From: Bidens hawaiensis
Lineage: Eukaryota; Streptophyta; Magnoliopsida; Asterales; Asteraceae
Reading direction: 5' to 3'
Length of the DNA stretch: 64,000 bases
Assembly: GCA_021521415.1 (NCBI GenBank)
Contig: JAIQDT010001652.1
Location: 326,001-390,000 of the forward strand
Shown here: one piece after another, positions 20,453-33,228 of the stretch
How the letters are laid out: each line of letters starts with the position of its first letter
Position numbering within the stretch: position 1 is the first letter of the stretch
Notes under the pieces: model-generated
Seen by the model: only the letters and a program-made list of their open reading frames with translations
Databases searched by the model: none
Told to the model about the DNA's origin: nothing
Made by a program: the position numbers and the translations under genes

Positions 20453-21650
20453 GGTGGCTCAGTACGTGAGTAAATGTTTGACGTGTCTACAGGTTAAGGC
20501 CGAGCATCAGAAGCCATTTGGGAAACTTCAGCCGTTGGAAATACCTGAGTGGAAATGGGAACATCTTACCATGGATTTCGTGACTAAACTGCCTCGTACT
20601 CCTAGGGGCAATTATGACACCATTTGGGTAATTGTGGATAGACTGACCAAGAGTGCTCATTTCTTGCAGATTCGAGAGACTTTTAACACAGAGCAGCTGG
20701 CCGATGTGTTTATTCGTGAGATCCTCTCTAGGCACGGGGTGCCGGTGTCTACTGTTTCGGACAGGGATACACGTTTCACCTCCAGGTTTTGGAAAAGGTT
20801 TCATGAGGAGATAGGCACCAAACTCCTCATCAGTACTGCCTATCACCCGCAGACGGATGGTCAGTCCGAGAGGACCATTCAGACTCTCGAGGATATGTTG
20901 AGGACCATTCAGACTCTCGAGGACCGTCACTTACCGTTGGTGGAGTTTTCGTATAATAACAGTTATCACGCCACGATTGGGATGCCACCGTTTGAGATGT
21001 TGTATGGTAGGAGGTGTAGGACTCCTGTCTGTTGGAGTTCCATTGGTCAGAAGCAGTTAGGTAGTTTAGAGGTGGTCGAGGCTACGACTGAGAAACTCGA
21101 CAAGATTAAAGCATTTATGAAGACCGCGCAGGATCGTCAGAAATCTTATGCTGATAAAAGGTGAAGGCCTATCGTGTTTGAGGTTGGGGAATTGGTTATG
21201 TTAAAAGTTTCTCCCTGTAAGGGCGTTATTCGTTTTCGTAAGAGGGGGAAGCTCAGTCCGAGGTTTATTAGCCTGTTCCGTATTTTGGCCCGAGTTGGCG
21301 AGGTAGCTTATAGACTGGATTTACCCAAGGAGCTCGCGGGAATTCAACCTACTTTTCACATGTCTCATCTGAGGAAATTCTTAGCAGGTGAGGAGGCCCA
21401 TGTGCCTCTTAACGATATTGAGCTCGATGGTAAGCTGAATTACGTTGAGCAACCGATTGCTATCCTTGACCGTCAGGAGAGGCGCTTGAGAAATAAGGGT
21501 GTTAGGCAGGTGAGGGTGCAGTGGAAGCACCGTAGGGGTTCCGAGGCCACTTGGGAGTCCGAAGACGAAATGATGAGGCTTTATCCGCAGTTGTTCCTGT
21601 CGCATCAGGATTCGAGGACGAATCCCATTGTAAAGGGGGTGGACTTGTAA
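20442..21650 (+). pseudogene. pol: T1 integrase core and chromodomain-like C-terminus
   Basis: Integrase core with the remaining zinc Cys pair (CLTCLQVK) and the DDE set: Asp in TMDFVTKLP, Asp in VSDRDTRF, Glu in [13 protein letters not shown] local duplication (20871-20893 and 20901-20923) replaces the segment that T2 has after EDMLR. TGA at 21162 splits the frame, which continues to 21650 with the integrase C-terminal GPF-type region and a Tekay-type chromodomain-like tail (VRVQWKHRRGSEATWESED). Confidence 0.86.
21631..21645 (+). promoter_or_regulatory. T1 polypurine tract
   Basis: taaagggggtggact lies directly before the 3' LTR start. Confidence 0.8.
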
Positions 21651-22661
21651 CACCCGTTAGCTCCGGTTTGAAAACTAAAGCTTGTAGAGTATGTATAACT
21701 CTCGGGACTTAACCGACGTTTCTCGGAAGTCTTCACGTCATCCCGGTACGTTAAAGAACCTAACCATTCCTTCCATTTTTCCTTACACTTGAATCTAGAA
21801 GGACTAGAGTGTAATATCTTAAGTTATAAAAAAATAATAATAAAACCCTAGCCACCTATAGCTGTGCGATCGGCAGCTTCTTCAGGACCAAGACCCACGT
21901 TTTTTTTCTTGTGCAGCCAATTCTAAGCCTTAGAACTTCAATTCAAGGTATGTACTACGATTCCCCAAGTCTTTTTCACGTTAATTGACCCTCATATTAC
22001 GCGTATTGATCGAAAAACGTCTTGTTGTAGGCTAACCGGGTGGCTGCCCAATTGAGCGTTTCCGGGGCTGTTTTGAGTGAGGTTTTCACATCAAAATCCC
22101 ACTAGGTATGACATGTACATCATATTAAAATTTCATGGTCATTGGAGGTGTTTAGGTCGGTCAATCGATTTTAGTTCGAAAACTAGGGTTTATCGGGTGT
22201 AGAATTGCAAATTGTTGAGTTTGATGCGTTAATTGATCGGGTGACCTACCGATTCAGTTTGTGCAGCCCTAGGGAGGTTTAAGGGCTGTGGAAAAATTAT
22301 TTTTTTGGTGCTCGGGGCTGTCGTGGTTAGTGCTTCGTCAATTGAGTCGGCGGTGCGCGAATTTTCGTTTAAATGTTAAAGTAAGTGTTGTAAAAAGGAA
22401 CCGTCAACCCTATCAACTCGGGTGACATAATTATGATGAGTGAAAAGAGTTAAGACGGAATTTGGTCCATTCGGGGCTGATTCGGTTAACAAATGGTTTT
22501 AAGAATTATTTCACGCGCATTCGACCTGATTTGACTATCTTTGGTCCTTGGGCCAAGTATTGGGCCTTAGGCCAAGTTGTTGGGCCTTGGGCCAGGTATT
22601 GGGCCTTGGGCCAGGTGTTGGGCCTTAGGCCAAGTTGTTGGGCCTTGGGCCAAAGTGTTGG
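21646..22661 (+). repeat. T1 3' LTR, first part
   Basis: Starts tgtaacacccgttagc and runs to the TGGGCC minisatellite, where the Athila element is inserted (TSD gttgg, 22657-22661). Confidence 0.92.
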
Positions 22662-24337
22662 TGATGTGCGTCGGATAACCCTCACAACGAAGCTTTAATT
22701 AAAACGAAAATCCTAACCACACACAACCGGCAAGTGTACCGGTCGCAAGTAATATAACTCTAGGAAGTCCGAGTATCGAACAACAAGACACGAAAGACGC
22801 TAACGATTACGACCCTAGACACGACCTACCTAAGAATAATAATTAATTAATTTTTGATTTTTAAATTTGTTTTTATAAAATGACTTAACTGGATGACTGA
22901 CCTAACTGACAAAAGTTACCAAAAATAGAAAACTTAACGGAAAACTGACGGTGTTAACTTCGGATGGGAGAAACGTCTACCTAGGTCTGAATCAAATTGT
23001 AGGCCTAACAAGCTAATGGATTGGATGACTTCAAGACACCGGTCCCTAAAGATGACACGACTAAGGATCGCTCGGACTCACTGGATTACCTCTCGGTCTC
23101 ACTCAACAAGCCTAAACTACTCAAAATCGGCTAAAACGACCAAACCAGGAAACAATTGCTAACGTGTTCTAATGAAGGATCACCTCTCGGTCTCACCAAC
23201 ACTCGACCCTAATGGCAATGAATACTACACAACCAAGGATAGAGGAACAATTCAACTTAAACCAAAATAGATCAACTAGTCGCTCAAAACACCTAAACCT
23301 GACAAGAAACGAACTCGCTCTCGCGCAATCCTTATTCTAGCATGCAAAGGCAATTAAACAACCCTAACTTCCTATCACCTCTCGGTCTCAAGAAAGATGT
23401 TTAACCGCTGTACTTAATCCAATTAATCAAGCAACAAAACCCTACGGTTGTACCTACCGCAAACAAACCCTAAACACAAAGTCTAGAATCAAACAAAGCA
23501 CCGATCAATCAATACAAAACTAATCAACCGACACACGGGGTTCAAGCAATGAATAACCAAAATTTCCAGCCACTAAACATAACCTATTTCATGTCTAAAT
23601 CAAACTTTACAATAGCAATTCAAGTATATCAATCACACAATCCATAAAGCTCATCAAACACTAACAAAAATCATCATTCCTAGGTAGAACTAACAAGTTA
23701 ACCAATAATCATCTTTGGACAGCCATTAATACTAATTAAAAGCATCATAAAACTCATACCAAACATCTTAACAATCATCCAACGATCAATAACAATCATA
23801 AACAAGTCAATCTCTAACACAATTGCAAAACTATGTAGTCAATTGAACAAGTAAATCAAAGTATATGAACAATGAAAAAGATGTAAGGATATGGATGTTT
23901 CCGGGCTGCTCCTTGGCTGTAAAAACTGATGGTGAATGATCCCGAGACTTGTCTTTGCCTTCTTCTTCCTTCCCTAGCCGTCACAAGCTCCAAACCCAAG
24001 CACACAAAACTTTTTTTCTTTTCTTTTCTTCCTGCTGAAGTCCGATCGCGGCCACTGTTCACCTTAGGGTTTTTTTTTATTTTTTTATGTTATAATATAA
24101 TATAATCTTTGGCCTCCATGATGCATACGGGTCGGGCCTTGAGTTGTTTACTTGAAAACGTATGTGTAAAATGCTCGTAGAATGCTCGAAAAGTCCCGGT
24201 TTCTTCCTTTCTTTTACCCAAAACTTACAAGATTAATAAATGTATGTAAAACCTATCTAAAACGAGTTAAACATATAAAATATAATATAATACGTAGATA
24301 AAACGTGCGGAAAATACGAGTGTTTTACAACACATCA
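22662..24337 (-). repeat. Athila 3' LTR
   Basis: 1676 bp, paired with 31547-33223. AT-rich; no reading frame of note. Confidence 0.93.
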
Positions 24338-25952
24338 AATATCCCCACACTTAAGACTTTTTCGTCCCTGAAAAAGATTACTACACAGGATCATATCCGA
24401 GTTCAACCGACAACTCTTGGTTTTATTTATTTACTATTATTATTAATATTTTTTTTTCTTTTAAAAGTATTATAACAAGTGACCCGTTACCCCTTCCAAC
24501 TTTCACCTAATAAGCCAGATCAGGTCGATTGCCGGTATTGCTATCCACTTTAAACCCATGCCCCTAATACTTACTGAAGCAAATAAGGTGTGACAATTCT
24601 ATTAATTTGTACGACTAAGTGGAACCCACACCTAAAAGCCCTGCTGCCACTTCACCAATTCCATTATGGTTTTACCGGGCCGAGCCACCAAAACTTGACT
24701 TAAACCTTTTGCCACATGATTAAAACATTTCGACTCAAATACAACCTATAAACTCTAGCTTGGTCAAGATCAACCGACAGTAGTTTCCTTCATGTTGGTT
24801 TTGATTTAAAATAATTTTTTTCTGCCTTTGGCTTTTTTTTTTATACCATGTTGGAAGAAACTACAGAAATGCATCAAGGCTCAGATCTACGCCACCGCGC
24901 AACAGAGGGCCGAGCAAAACTGTCTTCTGCTAGCATCAACGTTCAGGTCTGCGCCACCGCGCAACAAAGTACGGAGCTTCACAGGAATAGACACATATAC
25001 AAAAGATTATAATATACAGACGATCATGCGACTCGAGGCTTGAGTATGACCCGGCTTTTCATTCCAGTCCTGTCACGAGCTTAGTTAAACAAACAAAACC
25101 CCTAAGATGTTTCCCACTATAGTCAGGCCATTTAAGGAGTTCAATTAGGTCAACAACCAAACCGCCCTTTCATTCTTAAAGGCTGAGCCTACCGACAAAC
25201 GATTACTGAGTCTAAACCGTTCGGTTACCATACATTACGTGCGGGTCTAATGGGCATTGTTCTTATTTATTATATATATATATATTAAACGACACCAAGA
25301 GATTATGAAATAAACACTACTCGGTAATAATATCATTTCCTGTTTAACGTAGAGAAAACATATTTCAAGGGACAATTTTTTTTTTTTTATAAAAATTTTC
25401 CTACAACAAAGTAAAATAAACCCCATCCCCACGCTTAGAACGAAATCGTCCTCCATGAGTATAAGGAAAAGAAATAAAATAAAAATAAAAACATAAAATA
25501 AAAAGATAATATACAAGAGTAAAAAACAAAGAACGGGTTACTCCCCTGGTTTGTGTGCAGAATCTTCAATAGCTGAGTAGTATCCAAACAACCGTATAGC
25601 ATTTCATTCGCGGCAGCAACCTCGGGAGAACCTGTTCCAAGACGCCATCGTAGCTACCATGCGCATAATGTAACCTGCAAAACTCAAACTCGCTCGCATG
25701 TAGCGGCGTACAATACGGAAAACAAAAACATAAAGAAATACACAATTTTTTATTTTTTTTTTAAATTTTTTTTTTATATATATATAGGATACTCCTTAAA
25801 TCAACCGACTCGAATGGAGATTGAGTAGGAGCGGTTTCATCTTGGAACAACCTGAAATAGAAAAAAAAACAAAGAAAACAGATAGCATCACACAAATACA
25901 TAAATACAAACTCTACAACTCGGGCAGTCTCCCGAGTGTGCATCCATCGCGT
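24338..25952 (-). other. Athila post-pol region, no env-like ORF
   Basis: About 1.6 kb without a credible ORF. The PPT (sense strand ttaagtgtggggatatt) abuts the LTR at 24338-24354. A second similar purine block (ctaagcgtggggatgggg) lies at 25420-25437, in both cases preceded by a gacgaaa/gacgatt stretch. A ~35-bp direct repeat (cgccaccgcgcaaca core) occurs at about 24885 and 24950. Confidence 0.65.
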
Positions 25953-26725
25953 CTAAGTCTCGGAGAGCGCGTCAAGGTAGAATACCTCGACCGTCTGATC
26001 AGTCACCGACTCTCCAATGTAGTGCTTCAGTCTGTGACCGTTCACCTTAAACTTCCCGCCATTATCCTCTATCTCGACAGTGCCGTACGGGAAGACCTCA
26101 GTGACCGTGAACGGTCCCGACCATCGGGATCTCAACTTTCCCGGAATAACCTCAACTGGGAGTTATACAATAAAACCAAATCCCTACACTTGAACTGCTT
26201 GCTACCCTTCAACTTCCTATCGTGCAGTTCCTTCGTCTGCTCCTTATACCTAAATGACTGCGCGTAAGCGTGATCTCTCAGCTTCTCTAACTCGTGCAAC
26301 TGGTGGAAACGAGTGCTCTCTGTGGCAAACATATCAAAGTTGACCCTCTGTAGGGCCCAATAAGCACGGTGCTCCAACTCGACAGGCAGGTGGCAGGCCT
26401 TCCCATAAATCATCCGAAACGGTGTGGAACCGGTCGGAGTTTTGTAGGCTGTACGGAAGGCCCACAATGCATCATCTAACTTGTCGGACCAATCCCGACG
26501 ATTCGAACCAACCGTTTTCTCAAGAATACGTTTGATCTCCCGGTTACTCACTTCTACCTGCCCACTAGTCTGTGGGTGGTAGGCGGTTGCAAGCCAATGG
26601 GTGACCCCATAGCGACGCAACGCCTTCTCCATCTGCGCATTGCAGAAGTGAGTTCCTCTATCACTGATCAACGCCTTCGGGACACCAAAACGAGCAAAAA
26701 GGCTCTTGAGAAAACGTAGTACAAC
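25953..26725 (-). pseudogene. pol: Athila integrase, C-terminal part
   Basis: 26132-26671 holds the second catalytic Asp ([10 protein letters not shown]) and the Glu ([14 protein letters not shown]), then the Athila C-terminal region ([36 protein letters not shown]). A one-base loss at about 26140 shifts the frame; the C-terminal domain (SRWSGPFTVTEVFPYGTVEI) continues to 25953. Separated from the upstream part by an in-frame TGA at 26726. Confidence 0.85.
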
Positions 26726-27970
26726 TCAGGCATCATTAGTGGGTAAGGCCTTGGCCTCAACCCACTTCGAGACATAGTAAACCGCCACGAGTATATACTT
26801 GTTCCCACGCGAAGATGGAAACGGTCCCATGAAATCAATTCCCCACACATCAAAAACCTCACAAACCTGAATAGCATTCTGGGGCATTTCATTTCGCGAA
26901 GAAATGTTGCCGACCCGCTGGCAACGATCACAACTCCTCACAAACGCGTGCGCATCCTTAAAAATCGAAGGCCAATAGAATCCACAATCAAACACCTTCT
27001 TTGCCGTCAAACTCGCACCGTGGTGACCTCCTGTCGGTCCAACATGGCAATGGCTCAGAATCTGCCATCCCTCCTTAACGTCAACACACCTCCTGATCAA
27101 CTGGTCAGCACCTATATGAAAAAGATACGGGTCGTCCCACAGGTAAAACTTGACATCAGCAAAGAATTTCTTCTTTTGCTGGTAAGAAATCTTCGGGTAG
27201 TACCCGTCAGCAAGATAGTTCGCAAAGTCGGCGAACCATGGGAAACCCTCATCCTGAGCCGAAACAAACATAAGACTCTCTGTCGGAAAGTGGTCATTAA
27301 TCCTGACCCCCGGCTCTCCTAACTCAGCTCCCTCAAGACCCGAAAGATGATCGGCCGCCACATTCTCGGCCCCCTTCTTATCACGGATTTCAATATCAAA
27401 CTCTTGAAGCAACAGGATCCATCGGATAAGGCGTGGTTTAGCATCCTGTTTGCTAAAGAGATAATGAATGGCAGAATGATCCCAGTACACAATCGTCTTG
27501 GACAGAACAAGATAGGACCTGAATTTGTCGAATGCAAACACCACAGCTAAAAGCTCTTTCTCGGTGGTGGTGTAACTCTCCATTGCACCATTCAGGGTCC
27601 GGCTCGCATAGTAAATCGGGTGGAAGTGTTTATCCTTCCGCTGTCCGAGAACTGCTCCGACTGCGAAATCGCTGGCATCACACATCAACTCAAAGGGAAG
27701 CGACCAGTCGGGAGCAATCATGATCGGGGCGTTAACGAGTTTGTCTTTTAAAAGATCAAACGCCTCGATACACTGCTCAGAAAACACGAATGGGGCATCC
27801 TTCTCCAAGAGTTTGGTCATGGGTCTCGCAATCTTAGAAAAGTCTTTAATGAACCGGCGATAGAACCCAGCATGACCCAGAAAACTCCGGATGGATCTCA
27901 CGGAAGTGGGCGGGGGAAGATTAGAGATGGTATCGACCTTCGCTCGGTCGACCTATATCCCCGCACTCGA
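26726..27970 (-). pseudogene. pol: Athila RT end, RNase H and integrase N-terminus
   Basis: The open frame (27901-26726) has the RT connection ([19 protein letters not shown]), RNase H ([27 protein letters not shown]), the integrase zinc finger (H...H...CDRCQRVG) and the first catalytic Asp ([12 protein letters not shown]). It ends at TGA 26726, probably CGA to TGA. Upstream, in-frame stops at about 27955 and 28023 separate it from the RT core. Confidence 0.87.
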
Positions 27971-28021
27971 AATACGATGCCCCAAAACGATGCCCTCGCG
28001 TACCATGAAGTGACATTTCTC

Positions 28022-28753
28022 CTAGTTAAGAACTAGGTTGGTGTCAACGCATCGGGCCAACATCCTCTCAAGGTTGGAGAGATACTGATTGAAAGAACTC
28101 CCAAACACATAAAAATCGTCCATGAACACCTCCATGGAGTCTTCGATCATGTCATGAAATATAGCCACCATGCACCTCTGAAATGTGGCTGGAGCGTTGC
28201 ACAGTCCGAACGGCATACGTCGATAGGCAAACGTACCGTACGGGCAGGTAAACGTGGTTTTCTCCTGGTCATCGGGAGCAATAGGAATCTGAAAGTACCC
28301 GGAGAAACCATCTAAGAAGCAGTAGTACTGCTGGCCTACCAAACGCTCCAACATCTGATCAATGAAGGGTAGAGGAAAGTGGTCTTTCCTCGTGGCATCA
28401 TTCAGTCTGCGGTAGTCTATGCAGACTCTCCAACCGGTCACAGTCCTAGTGGGAATGAGCTCGTTCCTCTCATTGGTGACGACAGTCATGCCACCCTTTT
28501 TGGGAACCACTTGGACTGGACTAACCCACGAACTATCGAAAATGGGGAAAATGATCCCCGCATCAAGGAGTTTGATGATCTCCTTCTTCACGACCTCCTG
28601 CATCTTCGGATTAAGCCGCCGCTGCGGCTGAACGACAGTCCTATAATTATCCTCCGTGAGGATTTTATGCGTGCAAAACGAAGGGTTGATACCCTTGATG
28701 TCGATAATCTTCCATGCAATGGCCTCCTTGTGCTCTCGAAGCACCCTCAACAA
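28022..28753 (-). pseudogene. pol: Athila reverse transcriptase core
   Basis: Contains the RT motifs WRVCIDYRRLNDATRKDHFP, FLDGFSGYFQIPI and catalytic FMDD (SMEVFMDDFYVFG). It ends in a TAG where a Trp (NWEKCHFM) is usual, consistent with a TGG to TAG change. Three stops lie between this frame and the upstream protease in the same phase. Confidence 0.88.
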
Positions 28754-29917
28754 TCTTTCTCTCTAGACCTCCGTCAAAGCAGATGCGACAATAACTGGCA
28801 ACTTCCTCTATTCAACCAAAAATGCGTACTCCAGATGGGCAGGTAATTCCTTAAGCTATAAGGAAGGAGGGGGGCTCTCGACAGAAGGTCGGTCCATCGG
28901 ATCGTCACGTACGATCTCAGCAGACACTTCAGACTCAGGGTGATGTGACTCGGCGTCATCTTCCGTTGACTGGTCGGTCATGGTAACCATCTCAATCTCT
29001 GGAATGTCCCTATCGAGAATCTGAGTGTTGGAGGAAGATCCTCCACAGATCTCGCTGAAAAACTCACCAACATGCTCCATGATGGTATCAATAAAGTACA
29101 GGGAGTCATCAGCAGACTTGGGGTGTTTCAGTGACTGTCGAACGTCAAAGGTGACGTTCTCATCCCCAACTCTCAAAATCAACTTACCCTCGCAGACGTC
29201 AATCAACGCTTGTGCAGTGGCAAGGAATGGTCGGCCTAAAATAAGCGGTACGCTATCATCATCGTTCATGTCCAGAATGACAAAGTCCACCGGGAAGATG
29301 AACTTGTCGACACGAACCAGCATGTTCTCGACCACCCCTCGAGGGTATTTCACAAAACGATCAGCAAGCTGGATACTCATCCTAGTAGGCCTCGGTTCGC
29401 CTAGACCCAGCTTGCGATACACAGAATACGGCATGAGATTAATGCTGGCGCCGAGATCGGCCAGCGCATGAATAACCGTATCATCACTCAAGATGCAGGG
29501 AATCGTGAAACTCCCTGGATCGGCCATCTTTTCCGGTAATTTCCGTTGTAAGACAGAAGAACCGCTAGCACTCAATGGGATGGAAGCAACCTCAGCAAGC
29601 TTCTCCTTATTCGAAAGGATATCCTTGAGGAACTTTGCGTGTTTAGGCATCTGAGTCAGTGCCTCAAGGAATGGAATGTTAAGGTGAAGCTGCTTCAAAA
29701 GGTCTAGAAATTTGGAACTCTGCTCCTCATCTCTGTCTCGGCGGAGTCTTCCGGGGTATGGTACTCTGGGCTTGTAGACTCTCGGCGGCTCGCTCGGTAG
29801 CTGCTGTCTCTCGGCCTGTGCTGAACTCCCTGGGCTGCTTCTCCGATGCACCTGGGCCGGTGGAGACTCCATCTGAATCTCCTCATCCACCTGCTCCTCT
29901 ACAACTACTGCAGGCTC
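28754..29917 (-). pseudogene. pol: Athila protease and linker
   Basis: The open part 29890-28856 carries the retroviral-type protease with ALADLGASINLMPYSVYRKL (active-site DLGAS) and the Athila signature LILGRPFLATAQALIDV. It is preceded by a Ser/Pro/Arg-rich linker and followed by stops near 28855, 28815 and 28766 in the same frame. Confidence 0.87.
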
Positions 29918-31391
29918 CTAGACAACTCCTCTCTGCTGAATCCCGGGCTCCTCTCGTGCCCCTGCACCGCTCCTTGTTGTCACAGCTTTAGCGAATCCCT
30001 TTGGCTTCTGCTCGTTGTTACTTGGTAGTGAACCCTGCGGCCTCTCGTTCAACCTACTCGCTATCTCTCCCATCTGCCGCTCGAGACTTTGAATCGACGC
30101 TCCCTGATTCCTCATGAACTGCTCATGCTCTCGAAGCTTCTCTTGCGTCTCCTTGTGTCGGGAATCCTCTCGTGACATAAGCTGTGACAGCATCTGTGTT
30201 TGTTGCGCCATCATCTCCTCTAAAGTGGGCTTCTTCTCCCCACTGCTCGCTCCCTCACCGGCATCCTGAAATAGGCTCTGACGCTGCTGAAAACCGGACT
30301 GGTTGCCGCTCCTCCAGTTGGAGTTCTGATTTCCCCTCCATCCCGAATTATACGAATTGAAAGAATTTGGATTTCGGTTTGGATTTCCTACGAAGTCTAC
30401 GGCCTCCTCTTGGGAACTGACTGGGCCCTGAACGGTATCATCCCCCCTCTGCAGATCTCACACAACTTGCTCTTCGTCTGCATATCCTTCACCATCTTCG
30501 CTAACGCCTCGACCTGTGCCGTCAGTGCGGTGGTTGTGTCCACCGAATGCATGCCTCGTGAGATGGAATCGACGGTCTTACCTCCTCTGGCGGGTGGTCT
30601 CGGGTACCCACTCATAGCTAATCCATTGAATAAAGCGATACACTCATCGGGATCCTTTGTTGTCAACAGATTTCCTCCCGCCGCCGTGTCGAGCATACTC
30701 TGCGTCGCGTACGTCACTCCATTGTAGAACTTTTCGACGACCGCCCAATCTTGCAATCCGGGTTGGGGCACAACGCTAATAGATTCTTGAATCGCTCCCA
30801 GGTCTCGTAAAAACTTTCGGTGTCCTCCATCTGGAAAGAATGTATCTGGTTACGCAGACGAGCGGCTTTAGCCGGAGGATCGTATTTTTCAAGAAATTGG
30901 GTATGCATGGCAGCCCAAGTGGCTATAGAGCCCTGTGGGAGGGACTCGAGCCACAGACTCTCTTGATCAGCGAGAGAAAACGGAAAGACGCGGAGCTTAA
31001 CGGCGTCTTCGGAAACGCCCGCAAGATGGAAAGTGTCACAGATTCGCACGATGCGGGTGAGATGAGAGTGCGGGTTCTCATGAAGCAACCCGTGAAACTG
31101 AGCAGAATGAGCAATGGTATTCAGAATGTTCGACGGGATCTGCCAATTCGTCGCAACTCCAATGGCGGGTGGTGCGATGCTGGATCTCGCGCCAGCATTG
31201 GCCGGTCGGGCCCGGTCCGCAACTGTCCTTCTTGGTGGTGGAATGTCGCCCATGATCCTATCCCTATCGTCGGGGTCAACGGATGAAGAAGTGGACGAGG
31301 GTGAAACGGGACGATGTCTCTCACGAAACTCTCTCTCTGGCTCGGGAAATGCTTCAGTGTCGGGTAGTCCACGAGATCGAGTCTGTCGCAT
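29918..31391 (-). pseudogene. gag: Athila Gag, frameshifted
   Basis: Starts at ATG 31391. The gag domain (IPSNILNTIAHSAQFHGL, DPPAKAARLRNQIHSFQ, ESFYETWERFKNLL) is interrupted by a frameshift near 30750. The next frame (from 30771) continues GLQDWAVVEKFYNGV to a zinc-finger-like CEIC at about 30440, where a G-run indel shifts the frame again. The C-terminal part (30214-29918: a helical stretch then LERQMGEIASRLNERPQGSLP) ends at TAG 29918. Confidence 0.87.
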
Positions 31392-31519
31392 AAATACTAT
31401 AATTAGAAATAAGATTATCTAAACTATTCTAACAAATAAGTAAAAATAAAACAAAAAATAATTACAAGTAGCACAAAAGATAAGTCCTAACTCGGATTGC
31501 TCTCAAAACGCCTAAAACC

Positions 31520-31546
31520 GTGTCCCCGGCAACGGCGCCAAAAACT
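31520..31546 (-). promoter_or_regulatory. Athila primer binding site (tRNA-Asp type)
   Basis: On the - strand TTGGCGCCGTTGCCGGGGA starts a few bases inside the 5' LTR; this is diagnostic of the Athila/Tat group. Confidence 0.9.
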
Positions 31547-33223
31547 TGATGTGCGTCGGATAACCCTCACAACGAAGCTTTAATTAAAACGAAAATCCTA
31601 ACCACACACAACCGGCAAGTGTACCGGTCGCAAGTAATATAACTCTAGGAAGTCCGAGTATCGAACACGAAGACACGAAAGACGCTAACGATTACGACCC
31701 TAGACACGACCTGCCTAAGAATAATAATTAATTAATTTTTTATTTTTAAATTTGTTTTTATAAAATGACTTAACTGGACTGACTGACCTAACTGACAAAA
31801 GTTACAAAAAATAGAAAACTTAATGGAAAACTGACGGTGTTAACTTCGGATGGGAGTAACGTCTACCTAGGTCTGAATCAAATTGTAGGCCTAACAAGCT
31901 AATGGATTGGATGACTTCAAGACACCGGTCCCTAAAGATGACACGACTAAGGATCGCTCGGGCTCACTGGATTACCTCTCGGTCTCACTCAACAAGCCTA
32001 AACTACTCAAAATCGGCTAAAACGACCAAACCGGGAAACAATTGCTAACGTGTTCTAATGAAGGATCACCTCTCGGTCTCACCAACACTCGACCCTAATG
32101 GCAATGAATACTACACAACCAAGGATATAGGAACAATTCAACTTAAACCAAAATAGATCAACTAGTCGCTCAAAACACCTAAACCTGACAAGAAACGAAC
32201 TCGCTATCGCGCAATCCTTATTCTAGCATGCAAAGGCAATGAAACAACCCTAACTTCCTATCACCTCTCGGTCTCAAGAAAGATGTTTAACCACTGTACT
32301 TAATCCAATTAATCAAGAAACAAAACCCTACGGTTGTACCTACCGCAAACAAACCCTAAACACAAAGTCTAGAATCAAACAATGCACCGATCAATCAATA
32401 CAAAACTAATCAACCGACACATGGGGTTCAAGCAATGAATAACCAAAATTTCCAGCCACTAAACATAACCTATTTCATGTCTAAATCAAACTTTACAATA
32501 GCAATTCAAGTCTATCAATCAAACAATCCAAAAAGCTCATCAAACACTAACAAGAATCATCATTCCTAGGTAGAACTAATAAGTTTAACCAATAATCATC
32601 TTTGGACAGCCATTAATACTAATTAAAAGCATCATAAAACTCATACCAAACATCTTAACAATCATCCAACGATCAATAACAATCATAAACAAGTCAATCT
32701 CTAACACAATTGCAAAACTATGTAGTCAATTGAACAAGTAAATCAAAGTATATGAACAATGAAAAAGATGTAAGGATATGGATGTTTTCGGGCTGCTCCT
32801 TGGCTGTAAAAACTGATGGTGAATGATCCCGAGACTTGTCCTTGCCTTCTTCTTCCTTCCCTAGCCGTCACAAGCTCCAAACCCTAGCACACAAAACTTT
32901 TTTTCTTTTCTTTTCTTCCTACTGAAGTCCGATCGCGGCCACTGTTCACCTTAGGGTTTTTTTTATTTTTTTATGTTATAATATAATATAATCTTGGGCC
33001 TCCATGATGCATACGGGTCGGGCCTTGAGTTGTTTACTTGAAAACGTATGCGTAAAATGCTCGTAGAATGCTCGAAAAGTCCCGGTTTCTTCCTTTCTTT
33101 TACCCAAAACCTACAAGATTAATAAATGTATGTAAAACCTATCTAAAACGAGTTAAACATATAAAATATAATATAATACGTAGATAAAACGTGCGGAAAA
33201 TACGAGTGTTTTACAACACATCA
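31547..33223 (-). repeat. Athila 5' LTR
   Basis: 1677 bp, about 98% identical by eye to 22662-24337. Confidence 0.93.
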
Positions 33224-33228
33224 GTTGG

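Larger units (their letters stand above)
22662..33223 (-). mobile_element. Athila-like Ty3/gypsy element inside the T1 3' LTR
   Basis: 10,562 bp with TSD gttgg at 22657-22661 and 33224-33228. LTRs (1676 and 1677 bp) begin TGATGTG and end CACATCA. On the sense (-) strand the 5' LTR is followed by TTGGCGCCGTTGCCGGGGA, the tRNA-Asp PBS of Athila elements. Gag, protease (LILGRPFLATAQALIDV) and RT (SGYFQIPIAPDDQEKTTF) are also Athila-like. By eye the LTRs differ at roughly 30-35 sites (~2%). The coding region carries about ten stops or frameshifts, and no envelope-like ORF is seen downstream of pol. Confidence 0.93.
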
